Below, in pieces: positions 51,017 through 58,485 of a stretch of DNA of 64,000 bases (the stretch's first letter is position 1; each line of letters begins with the position of its first letter). This DNA is from an uncultured Candidatus Melainabacteria bacterium (GTDB taxonomy: Bacteria > Cyanobacteriota > Vampirovibrionia > Gastranaerophilales > Gastranaerophilaceae): assembly GCA_934692625.1 (NCBI GenBank), contig CAKUUC010000001.1, forward strand, positions 62,001 to 126,000, in the 5' to 3' direction. The position numbers and the translations under genes are program-made. The notes under the pieces are model-generated. The model saw only the letters and a list, made by a program, of their open reading frames with translations. It was not told the origin of the DNA and ran no database searches.

Positions 51017-51685
51017 TTAATTTTCCAATTTTTCAATGTAACTTACAAAGTAAACTTCCGGAATAGCTTGAATTTTTTCGACAATTTCATCTGTGATATT
51101 TCCGTCAATGCTGATTATCATTGAGGCTTCTTTTCCTTTTTCATCTCTATCGCAGTTTAAAGACGCAATATTTTTATTATTCATTTGTAATATTGTAGAA
51201 ACTTGTGAAATCATGCCCGGCATGTCTTTGTACACCAACAAAAGTGTATTGTATTTTCCTGTTAATTTAACGTTAAAATCGTTAATTCTTCGGATTGCTA
51301 TTTCTCCTGCACCAACAGATTCTCCGGCAATGAACATTTTTGTTTTGCCAATAAACGTTATCTCTACGGCATTTGGGTGTTGTTTGAAATTATCGCTGTA
51401 TAAAAATTCATATTCGATATTTTTTGCTAAGTCAGAGTCAAAAATATCTTTTATACGTCTATCGTCAACACCAAGCCCTAAAACACCTGCCAATAAACCT
51501 TTTTCAGTACCATGTCCTTTGCCTGTGTGTGCATAAGAATTGTACAACTTGAATGTTACTTTTTTGAAGTCGTTTTTGTAAATATTTCTTGCCAAAAGTC
51601 CTAATCTCACGGCACCTGCGGTATGTGAACTTGATGGCCCAATCATGATTGGCGAAATAATATCAAATAATGTAGTTTTTTTCAT
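51017..51685 (-). CDS. sdaAB: L-serine dehydratase, beta subunit
   Basis: The partner of the alpha subunit, 222 residues. The N-terminal segment MIGPSSSHTAGAVRLGLLAR is the family hallmark, and an ACT-type region (LLLVYKDMPGMISQVSTILQMNNKNIASL) ends the protein. It follows a small membrane-protein gene with a one-base overlap. Serine would feed pyruvate and ammonia to fermentation. Confidence 0.94.
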   Translation of the reverse strand: MKKTTLFDIISPIMIGPSSSHTAGAVRLGLLARNIYKNDFKKVTFKLYNSYAHTGKGHGTEKGLLAGVLGLGVDDRRIKDIFDSDLAKNIEYEFLYSDNFKQHPNAVEITFIGKTKMFIAGESVGAGEIAIRRINDFNVKLTGKYNTLLLVYKDMPGMISQVSTILQMNNKNIASLNCDRDEKGKEASMIISIDGNITDEIVEKIQAIPEVYFVSYIEKLEN

Positions 51686-51909
51686 TAGTAATTTTCTCTG
51701 TTTAAATTTTGTTCAATTCGTTCTTTTATTGCTTTTGTGTTTTCTATGTCTTTTATTTTTGATTCAACTAGTTCTTGTTTCGTTTTAATTTCTTTTTGTT
51801 CATCAAATGGATTTTTTGTTGTTGAATTGTTGTTAAAGCATGTAAAATATATTGCCAAAATAACAACAATTACGATTAACAATTCGATTATCCCTACTGC
51901 TTTTTTCAT
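51685..51909 (-). CDS. Small single-helix membrane protein (74 aa)
   Basis: Not recognised. It starts MKKAVGIIELLIVIVVILAIYF, a single N-terminal hydrophobic helix that resembles a class III (prepilin) start. The Glu is at +3 rather than +5 after the Gly, so cleavage by a prepilin peptidase is not convincing. The rest is a charged, probably helical domain (KQELVESKIKDIENTKAIKERI). Its stop overlaps the start of sdaAB, which suggests one transcript; a functional link is unproven. Confidence 0.55.
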   Translation of the reverse strand: MKKAVGIIELLIVIVVILAIYFTCFNNNSTTKNPFDEQKEIKTKQELVESKIKDIENTKAIKERIEQNLNRENY

Positions 51910-51921
51910 AAAAATCTCCGA

Positions 51922-52221
51922 TTATTTTAATTTATTCTTGGTAAGAAACATAAGTATTGCTTCTTCTTTGTCTTGAGGTGTTCTTAATGAATTTTTGTTT
52001 AGTTTAAAATTTTTGACTTCCGGTGGAACGAAAAATTTGTTGTAAATCGTCAATACCACAAAAAGTACGAAGAAAACAATTACTGTAACAATCATTGATA
52101 GTAACAATTTACCCATCTCTGAATGTGGGTGCAGTAAATTTCTTGCATGTGCAACATTAGCAGTGCTAGAAAGCACTACTAATCCTGCTACAAATAATTT
52201 TTGAATTATTTTATTCTTCAC
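51922..52221 (-). CDS. Small exported membrane protein (99 aa)
   Basis: Not recognised. An N-terminal signal-like helix (IIQKLFVAGLVVLSSTANVAHA) is followed by a short loop with HPHSEMGK, a second strong helix (LLLSMIVTVIVFFVLFVVLTIY) and a basic tail of about 35 residues. A cleavage site at AHA is plausible. It overlaps the stop of the upstream ribonuclease gene by 11 bases and is 13 bases from the next gene, so it belongs to the RNase E/G-sdaAA run of genes. Confidence 0.6.
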   Translation of the reverse strand: MKNKIIQKLFVAGLVVLSSTANVAHARNLLHPHSEMGKLLLSMIVTVIVFFVLFVVLTIYNKFFVPPEVKNFKLNKNSLRTPQDKEEAILMFLTKNKLK

Positions 52222-54157
52222 TAGATTCCTCTGTCTTTTTGGTCTTTTTTGTTGTTTTTGAAGAACCTCTGTTAGGTCTTCTTGTTCTTTTCTTAGGTTT
52301 TTCTTCTACTGCTGCAACTTGTTCAGAGTTTTCTGTTGATTCTGTTTGTTCTTGAACAGGTGCTGACGGTTCTTCAACCTTTGGTTGTTCTGTTACAATA
52401 GCTTCAGCTTCTTCTGTTTTTGCTGCAGTGGCTTTTTTCGCTGTAGCTTTTCTACGTCTTGTTTTTCCCTTAATTTTCGGTTCAACAATTGGTTCAGTCG
52501 GTTCAGATTGTTGTTCTTGAACAGTTTGTTCAGCAACAGGCGCTTCTGTATTTTCAGCAATTGTAGGTTGAACTTCTTTTTCAGGTTGTTGAACTTTTGT
52601 TTCTTCTTCAACTTGTGCTACAACAGGTTGAGTTGTTTCAGGTTCTTGCTCAACTTTGTTTTGTTTATCTTTTTTATCAAATTTATTTTTTCTATTTTTG
52701 CGTTTATTGTTTTCTTTTTTTACAATCTCTTCTGCAACAGCGGCAGACGGTTCAGTTTCTATTGCAATTTTTTGTGGTTGTTCTTGAATTTCTTCAACAG
52801 GTGCCGGAGCCTCTTGTTGTTGGTTATTTTTGTTAAATTTGCTTTTCTTGAAGTTTGCGATAGGCAATTTAACTTTAGCGGCTTTTGCTCGATATTCACC
52901 TTCTGCGGTAGGTGTAGCAAAGTTGAATTCAATCATTGAATATCCGCTGCCTTGACAATGTGGACATTTCTTTGTGAAAATTTCTGATAAAGACTGTCCT
53001 TGACGGTGTCTTGTAAGTTCAACAAGTCCCAAATCAGAAAGTTGACCAACTTGAGGTTTTGCTTTATCAGGTTCAAGCGCAATTTCTAATTCTTCCATCA
53101 TTGCAAGTTTGTCGGCTCTTGAAATCATATCAATAAAGTCAACGATAACCATACCGCCAATGTTTCTCAATCTCAATTGACGTGCAATTTCATGAACTGC
53201 TTCTATGTTTGTTTTCAAAATTGTTTCGTCTTGAGTTGCCGAACTTATAAATTTACCGCTGTTTACATCAATTACTGTCAATGCTTCTGTTTGTTGAATG
53301 TATAAGTATCCGCCTGATGGCATGTTTACTTTTACTTTTAATGCAGCTTTGATTTCTTTATGTATATCCATAGCAACTAAAAGTGGGTCAGTACCTTTAT
53401 ATAAAGTTACTTGAGTTCCTTTTGCCATGTGCCAGTTTTGCAAAATCGTTTGAACTCTGTTCATTGCAAACGGAGTATCAACAATGATTTCTTTAACATC
53501 TTCTGTACATGCTTCTCTTATGACTCTATATAGCAAATCTTGGTCACGATAAATCAAGTTTGGCGGAGTTAATGTTTCTGCAGAAGTAATGATATTGTTC
53601 CATTTTTCAAGCAAAATTTCCAAATCTTCTTGAATATCAGATTCTGTTTGACCTTCGGCTTCGGTTCTGATAATAATACCAACACCTACTGGCTTGATTA
53701 GGTTAATAATTGACTTTAATCTTGCTCTTTCTTTAGAGTTTTCTATTTTTTTACTGATGCTTACTCCAGGTTCATTTGGCATCAATACTAAAAATCTTCC
53801 TGGAAGGCTGATTTCTGTCGTAACTCTAGGTCCTTTGTGTCCTGTTGGCTCTTTTACAACCTGAACAATAAGTTTTTGTTTTGGTGAAAGTTTTTCTTTA
53901 AGAGTACCTTTGCCCATAACATCTTGAGCATGTAAAAATCCCATTTTATCAGTGCCAACATTTACAAATGCAGCGTCAATACTTGGTAAAATATTGTCTA
54001 CTGTTGCTAGGTATACATCTCCTAATAAAACATCTCCTCTATGGATAAAAAAGTCTGTAACGACTTTGTTTTCTAATACTGCAGCAATATTATCTCGTTC
54101 TGCAATAACAATCTTTTTCTCTACCGGTTGATTTGTGTTTCGATTTCTGTCGTGCAT
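52211..54157 (-). CDS. rne: Ribonuclease E/G family endoribonuclease
   Basis: The central RNA processing and decay enzyme. I start it at the ATG at 54157 (648 residues, MHDRNRN), which has AAAGGA at good spacing. An S1 domain (VLLGDVYLATVDNILPSIDAAFVNVG) precedes the catalytic DNase I-like part (DVNSGKF and VIVDFIDM, with the metal-binding Asp residues). A CPHCQGSGY zinc-link follows. The last 200 residues are low complexity, rich in Glu, Lys, Gln, Pro and Val, like the scaffold tail of RNase E. Cyanobacterial enzymes of similar length are classed as RNase E. It overlaps the radical SAM gene. Confidence 0.93.
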   Translation of the reverse strand: MHDRNRNTNQPVEKKIVIAERDNIAAVLENKVVTDFFIHRGDVLLGDVYLATVDNILPSIDAAFVNVGTDKMGFLHAQDVMGKGTLKEKLSPKQKLIVQVVKEPTGHKGPRVTTEISLPGRFLVLMPNEPGVSISKKIENSKERARLKSIINLIKPVGVGIIIRTEAEGQTESDIQEDLEILLEKWNNIITSAETLTPPNLIYRDQDLLYRVIREACTEDVKEIIVDTPFAMNRVQTILQNWHMAKGTQVTLYKGTDPLLVAMDIHKEIKAALKVKVNMPSGGYLYIQQTEALTVIDVNSGKFISSATQDETILKTNIEAVHEIARQLRLRNIGGMVIVDFIDMISRADKLAMMEELEIALEPDKAKPQVGQLSDLGLVELTRHRQGQSLSEIFTKKCPHCQGSGYSMIEFNFATPTAEGEYRAKAAKVKLPIANFKKSKFNKNNQQQEAPAPVEEIQEQPQKIAIETEPSAAVAEEIVKKENNKRKNRKNKFDKKDKQNKVEQEPETTQPVVAQVEEETKVQQPEKEVQPTIAENTEAPVAEQTVQEQQSEPTEPIVEPKIKGKTRRRKATAKKATAAKTEEAEAIVTEQPKVEEPSAPVQEQTESTENSEQVAAVEEKPKKRTRRPNRGSSKTTKKTKKTEESSEE

Positions 54158-54170
54158 AAATTTTCCTTTA

Positions 54171-56693
54171 CTATAACTCATGTAATGACTCGGTTAGGAA
54201 TTTTATTCTCGTAATGCTAAATGTTACATCTTTTGCTATTACGTCCATCAGAACATCAGCTCTGAGTGGCGGAATTTCGCTTCCCTGACCGGTCTTTAAG
54301 ACTATAAATAGACTGTCACCTTCAAATCGGTGTGAGCCGATTGATTTTTTGATGTCTATTGTTTTTACTAAACTTTTTTTAGTTTTTCTTTCGACTAAAA
54401 TTTCGTCGGAAGATAGAACTTTTTCTGTATTATATACTAATTTCTCAAAATCGTAAAGTGTTGGATTTAATATTTTGATTCTATATTCAGCCCAAGACAC
54501 AGTCTGGTCGATAGCTTTGTCTGTATTGTTAATTTTTTCAACACTCAAAATTTTTGAGGTATTATGCAGTGCGTTTTGAAGTTCTTCTTTTATTTTTTCA
54601 GGCGAAGTTTCTTCTAACAATTCAATATCGACTAATTCAGTCGTACTTTCGCAATATAGCGGTAATGCAATCCCCATTGAGATTTTCATTGTAGGATTGT
54701 AACCGCATGAGAATGCAACATTTAGATTCGTTCTTGATACTGCTTTGAAAAATGTATTTTGCCAATCCAAATGAGAGAAATATTTCAAAACACCTGTTTT
54801 AGTTAGTTTGATTCTGTATCTGAATAATTCTCTATTTTGATGATGTGTTGACGGATCAACAACTACAGCAACTTCTTTGGCTTTTTGTTGTGCTTTTTCA
54901 CTTGCTTTAAATTCAGGAACCATAATTTTTTTGATACCCAAATTCGGACAAACTCCGCAGCCTACGCAACGTTGTTGGCAAGTCGGAACGATATGTGGAG
55001 AATTAGCATCAATCATCATTGCTTTTGTGTATTCAGCCTTGAACCATTCTTTATTTATTCCTGTATCTATAAAATCCCAAGGTAATTCTTCATCTAATGA
55101 GTATTGATGTTCTGCTCTTTGAGAAAGGTTTATTCCGAGTTCTTCTGCCGTTTCAAACCAAATGTTCTTGTCAAAATATTCTCCCCACGCATCAAGGTAG
55201 CAGCCTTTTTTATATAGCGCTTCTACATATTGACATAAAGAATCATCTCCACGAGTTAAAGCGGCTTCAAGCAACGAAACAAATTTTTCGTGATAATTAA
55301 CTTTTACCCCTTTGATGTGTTTAACTTGTTCCATAAGATGATGAATATGTTCAGTTACACTGTCTAGATTCATCTGACCACACCATTGGAACGGCGTGAA
55401 CGGTTTTGGAACAAAAATAGATAGAGTACATGTTAAATCAAGTGAATGTTTTAATTCTTTTTCTTTTTTTATTAGTTTTGAACGGTATCTGATTCTTCTA
55501 AATAATTCAGCCATTTCGTCCATATCTTCAAGAGTTTCTGTAGGTAATCCGCAAATAAAATAGAATTTAACTCTTGACCAACCGTTTTCGTAAAGTGTTA
55601 AAACAGCATTCATTATTTGCTCTTCGGTAATGTTCTTTTTAATTACATCTCGGAGTCTTTGACTACCTGCTTCCGGAGCCAATGTCATTGTCGATTTTCG
55701 AACACTTTGTACTAAATTGGCAAGTTCAAGGTTAAATCCGTCAATTCTTTGACTTGGTAGTGATACTGAAATTTTTCTGTCATTAAAATCGACTGCTAAT
55801 TCTTTTATTACCTCGTTAATATTTGCATAGTCGTTTGAAGATAGCGATAATAGTGAATATTCATCATATCCAGTTTTATTTACGAGTTCTTTAGCCTTAT
55901 CTATAATGTCTTCGGCACTTCTTTCTCTAATCGGGAGAGTGACATGTCCAGGTTGACAAAATCTGCACATTCTTCCGCAGCCACGTCTGATTTCTACAAC
56001 TGCTCTATCTTGAATTGATGATGAAAACGGTATCGGATAACGTGTTAATGCGTTTTTATCATTTAGTTGTGCAACTCTTTTTACAACTTTTCCACCGACA
56101 AGTTTTGACCATCTGCCATTTTTAGGGTCTTTACAAAGTGCTTTGATTCTTTCATTTCTTGGCAAACCTTTAGTTTCTTCTAAAATTTTGCAAACTTCAA
56201 TAATTGTATCTTCGCCGTCACCTACCATAAATACGTCAATAAAATCGCTCATTGGTAACGGATTGTAAGCACAAGGCCCTCCTGCAACAATTATTGGGTC
56301 ATTATCGGTTCTGTCAGTGTTTTTATATGGCACACCAGACATTTCCATCATTTTTAATACAGTAGGATAAGCCATTTCGTACTGCAAGGAAAATCCGATA
56401 ACATCAAAATCTTTTAAATCTCTTTTCGATTCTACTCCATATAATGTTTCAGGTTTGAAATCAGGTTCCGGTGCGTAAACTCTGTCGCACATAAAATTTT
56501 CTTGTTGATTTATCAAATCGTATAATATTCGAACTCCAAGATTTGAAATTCCAATTTCATATTTATCAGGGAATGCAAGTGCAAATCTTATTTTTGCCGA
56601 GTCAAAATCTTTATTGTATGACAAGTATTCTCCACCAACATATTGATATGGCTTTGAACAATGATATAAACTTTCTTCGTATTTAAAACACAT
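54171..56693 (-). CDS. B12-domain radical SAM protein with fused DUF2344 region
   Basis: An 840-residue TIGR03960-type protein. The N-terminal half has a B12-binding-like fold (FALAFPDKYEIGISNLGVRIL), then a radical SAM core with the cluster motif RGCGRMCRFCQPG. A ferredoxin-like stretch around CQQRCVGCGVCP near 575-590 suggests extra Fe-S binding. The C-terminal part (from about 640: YRIKLTKTGVLKYFSHLDWQNTFFKA) is the DUF2344/TIGR03936 region, fused as in cyanobacteria. It overlaps rne, a typical neighbour for this family. The reaction is unknown, and an RNA- or ribosome-linked role is only a guess. Confidence 0.9.
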   Translation of the reverse strand: MCFKYEESLYHCSKPYQYVGGEYLSYNKDFDSAKIRFALAFPDKYEIGISNLGVRILYDLINQQENFMCDRVYAPEPDFKPETLYGVESKRDLKDFDVIGFSLQYEMAYPTVLKMMEMSGVPYKNTDRTDNDPIIVAGGPCAYNPLPMSDFIDVFMVGDGEDTIIEVCKILEETKGLPRNERIKALCKDPKNGRWSKLVGGKVVKRVAQLNDKNALTRYPIPFSSSIQDRAVVEIRRGCGRMCRFCQPGHVTLPIRERSAEDIIDKAKELVNKTGYDEYSLLSLSSNDYANINEVIKELAVDFNDRKISVSLPSQRIDGFNLELANLVQSVRKSTMTLAPEAGSQRLRDVIKKNITEEQIMNAVLTLYENGWSRVKFYFICGLPTETLEDMDEMAELFRRIRYRSKLIKKEKELKHSLDLTCTLSIFVPKPFTPFQWCGQMNLDSVTEHIHHLMEQVKHIKGVKVNYHEKFVSLLEAALTRGDDSLCQYVEALYKKGCYLDAWGEYFDKNIWFETAEELGINLSQRAEHQYSLDEELPWDFIDTGINKEWFKAEYTKAMMIDANSPHIVPTCQQRCVGCGVCPNLGIKKIMVPEFKASEKAQQKAKEVAVVVDPSTHHQNRELFRYRIKLTKTGVLKYFSHLDWQNTFFKAVSRTNLNVAFSCGYNPTMKISMGIALPLYCESTTELVDIELLEETSPEKIKEELQNALHNTSKILSVEKINNTDKAIDQTVSWAEYRIKILNPTLYDFEKLVYNTEKVLSSDEILVERKTKKSLVKTIDIKKSIGSHRFEGDSLFIVLKTGQGSEIPPLRADVLMDVIAKDVTFSITRIKFLTESLHEL

Positions 56694-56702
56694 TTTTATC
56701 TC

Positions 56703-57059
56703 TTATGCTAAGTCTTCCGGAAAATATCTGTCTATTTTTATAATTGTACCGTCGAGTTTGTTCTCTTCAAATGATTTCATAAATTTGAATAAATCGCTGT
56801 TGGGTACGTGGTAACTGTACAAAAATATTTCCGAATTTATTTCTCTCATTACTGTTACCGTATAGTGGCATTTTGAGGCATAATTCAATAAATTTTCTTT
56901 GCTGAATTTATTACCGTTTAAGTCTTTTTTATGCTTGATGTAGTTAAAACCTGCATAAAATTTAACTTGTTCTTTTATTTCTTTTGGAAGATTATCCATG
57001 CTTTGTGTTGCAGAAAATAAATTTATAACATTATTATCTTTTTTCTTTGTCATAAGCAT
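56703..57059 (-). CDS. Unknown protein upstream of the radical SAM gene (118 aa)
   Basis: Not recognised. The 118 residues are soluble, with segments VKFYAGFNYIKHKKDLNGN, NYASKCHYTVTVMREIN and DGTIIKIDRYFPEDL. Two start codons six bases apart (57059 and 57053) share the same GGGAG site, and I keep the longer. It ends 9 bases before the radical SAM gene, so they probably share a transcript with rne. A role in the same process is possible but unsupported. Confidence 0.55.
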   Translation of the reverse strand: MLMTKKKDNNVINLFSATQSMDNLPKEIKEQVKFYAGFNYIKHKKDLNGNKFSKENLLNYASKCHYTVTVMREINSEIFLYSYHVPNSDLFKFMKSFEENKLDGTIIKIDRYFPEDLA

Positions 57060-57114
57060 TAATCTCCCTAACTTTATTAAACTATATTTTTATAAAAATG
57101 TCTAAATATTAAGT

Positions 57115-57417
57115 TTATTCAGACTTTAAATCTTTCAAGTAATCTAAAACTTTCAACGCAGTTTCTCTGCGAATATCTTTTGGTGAAAGTCTTAAATATT
57201 CAATGGCATGCGAAACTTTGATGTTTTTATCGTACCATCTTCTCATTATGTAGTTATATTGGTCTTCCAATGATAATTTTTCAAGTTCTACATCTTTAAG
57301 TAAGTCAATAATAAAATCTGCACATCTGACTTGAATATCTTCTGTTGAGTGCTCAAGTTCATTGATTGCCCTACTTACAGCCGCATCTGCATCATACCAT
57401 CTTTTAAACATGTTCAT
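57115..57417 (-). CDS. Unknown protein with internal duplication (100 aa)
   Basis: Not recognised. From the ATG at 57417 (AGGA seven bases upstream) the protein has 100 residues made of two similar units of about 45 residues, each starting with RWYD (R6-W7 and R60-W61, offset 54). The second parts correspond as AINELEHSTEDIQVRCADFIIDLLKD and AIEYLRLSPKDIRRETALKVLDYLKD. This is a clear internal duplication, probably of a two-helix module. It lies upstream of the 118-aa gene on the same strand. Confidence 0.65.
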   Translation of the reverse strand: MNMFKRWYDADAAVSRAINELEHSTEDIQVRCADFIIDLLKDVELEKLSLEDQYNYIMRRWYDKNIKVSHAIEYLRLSPKDIRRETALKVLDYLKDLKSE

Positions 57418-57493
57418 AATTAATTCCTCATTTGTTAAGTATATTAAAGCAAAATTATGCAAAAAAGTAAATTATTTAACAAAAAATACCTTT

Positions 57494-57512
57494 ATATATA
57501 TGTAGGTAAAAT
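57494..57512 (+). promoter_or_regulatory. Shared promoter box, copy 1
   Basis: TATATA (57494-57499) is followed by ATGTAGGTAAAAT (57500-57512). The identical 13 bases occur at 62159-62171, two bases after a TATAAT (62152-62157). The upstream flanks (ACAAAAA... TAC...TTTATA) also resemble each other. Confidence 0.5.
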
Positions 57513-57526
57513 TTAAAGGTTGTAGT

Positions 57527-57877
57527 ATGGCAGATATTTATGATATGAGTTCATATAATTTTAGAAGCACATTCGATACTGATATCGGAATTCTAAATAT
57601 GGACAAAATGATTACCCCACCAAATATGACACCATTTAATCCTGTTGCAGCGTCAATGAACGGAATTACAATGCAATCAGGTAATTTAGGCAATGACAAA
57701 GTTGAACTTACTTCTCAAAAAGAAAAAGATAGTCGATTTTGGTCAACTCTATTTAAAGGCAGTGCCGTATTAGGAGTTGGTGTTCTTGCTTTAAAACTCG
57801 GTAAAGCCGGCGGGTCAAAATTGTGGAATGGATTGAAAAATGTTTCCTCAAGTATAATTTCTAAATTCAAGAAATAA
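57527..57877 (+). CDS. Unknown Gly/Ser-rich membrane protein (116 aa)
   Basis: Not recognised. The N-terminal 70 residues are polar and Met/Asn-rich, with no hydrophobic signal. They are followed by a hydrophobic stretch (LFKGSAVLGVGVLALKLGKAG, about 75-95) and a basic Ser-rich tail. Its promoter region shares a 13-base block with that of the 584-aa protein at 62183. The two proteins also share a general plan: a polar N-terminus and a single hydrophobic segment. A terminator follows. Confidence 0.6.
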   Translation: MADIYDMSSYNFRSTFDTDIGILNMDKMITPPNMTPFNPVAASMNGITMQSGNLGNDKVELTSQKEKDSRFWSTLFKGSAVLGVGVLALKLGKAGGSKLWNGLKNVSSSIISKFKK

Positions 57878-57900
57878 TTGATGTGTGATGTGTTTATTTA

Positions 57901-57926
57901 GCAGGTCTATATTGACCTGCTTTTTT
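57901..57926 (+). terminator. Intrinsic terminator
   Basis: GCAGGTC / GACCTGC (57901-57907 and 57914-57920) with a 6-base loop and a run of six T. It ends the 116-aa gene. Confidence 0.85.
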
Positions 57927-57976
57927 ATATGTTATATTATAACTTGTAGTTTGAGGATTAGAGAAGGAGTTTAATA

Positions 57977-58477
57977 ATGGCAAAAGATTGTAGTTTTGAT
58001 ATTGTATCAGAATATGATAAACAAGAATTGGTGAATGCGGTTGATCAGGTTAAAAGAGAATTGACAACAAGATTTGATTTGAAAAATTCTAATTCAAAGG
58101 TTGATTTGGAACAAGATAAGCAGATTGTAATTACAACTAATGATGAAATGAAATTGAAAAATATTTTAGATATTTTGCAATCAAAACTTGTTAAACGTAA
58201 TTTGAGTATAAAAATATTAAATCCAAAACCGGTTGAAAATGCACTTGGCGGTAATGTAAGACAAGTTTTTGAACTAAAAAAGGGTTTGACTCAAGATTTG
58301 GCAAAGAAAATTGTTGCAGAAATCAAAAATACTAAACTTAAAGTTCAAGCATCAATTCAGGGCGAACAAGTTCGTGTAACCGGCAAAGACAAAGATGATT
58401 TGCAAGCGGTTATTCAAACTTTGCGCAAAAATGCAGATGATTTTGATGTACCTTTGCAATTCACAAATTACAGATAG
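57977..58477 (+). CDS. yajQ: YajQ family nucleotide-binding protein
   Basis: A 166-residue YajQ/UPF0234 protein. The opening CSFDIVSEYDKQELVNAVDQVKRELTTRFDLK and the repeat of the fold with RQVFELKKGLTQDLAKKIVAEIKNTKLKVQASIQGEQVRVTGKDKDDLQ are typical. Members bind RNA or nucleotides, and some (Xanthomonas) bind cyclic di-GMP and regulate virulence genes. AAGGAG precedes the ATG. It is monocistronic. The degenerate HD-GYP protein elsewhere in the window may belong to the same signalling theme, but that is a guess. Confidence 0.93.
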   Translation: MAKDCSFDIVSEYDKQELVNAVDQVKRELTTRFDLKNSNSKVDLEQDKQIVITTNDEMKLKNILDILQSKLVKRNLSIKILNPKPVENALGGNVRQVFELKKGLTQDLAKKIVAEIKNTKLKVQASIQGEQVRVTGKDKDDLQAVIQTLRKNADDFDVPLQFTNYR

Positions 58478-58485
58478 ATTCTGGT

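Noticed and set aside
51685..51909. Prepilin start in the 74-aa protein
   Set aside because: The Glu is at +3 instead of +5 after the Gly, and the short protein has no pilin-like C-terminal domain.
52385..52939. Cys/Phe-rich 184-codon frame on the plus strand
   Set aside because: It is the antisense shadow of the low-complexity Glu/Lys/Gln tail of the RNase E/G gene.
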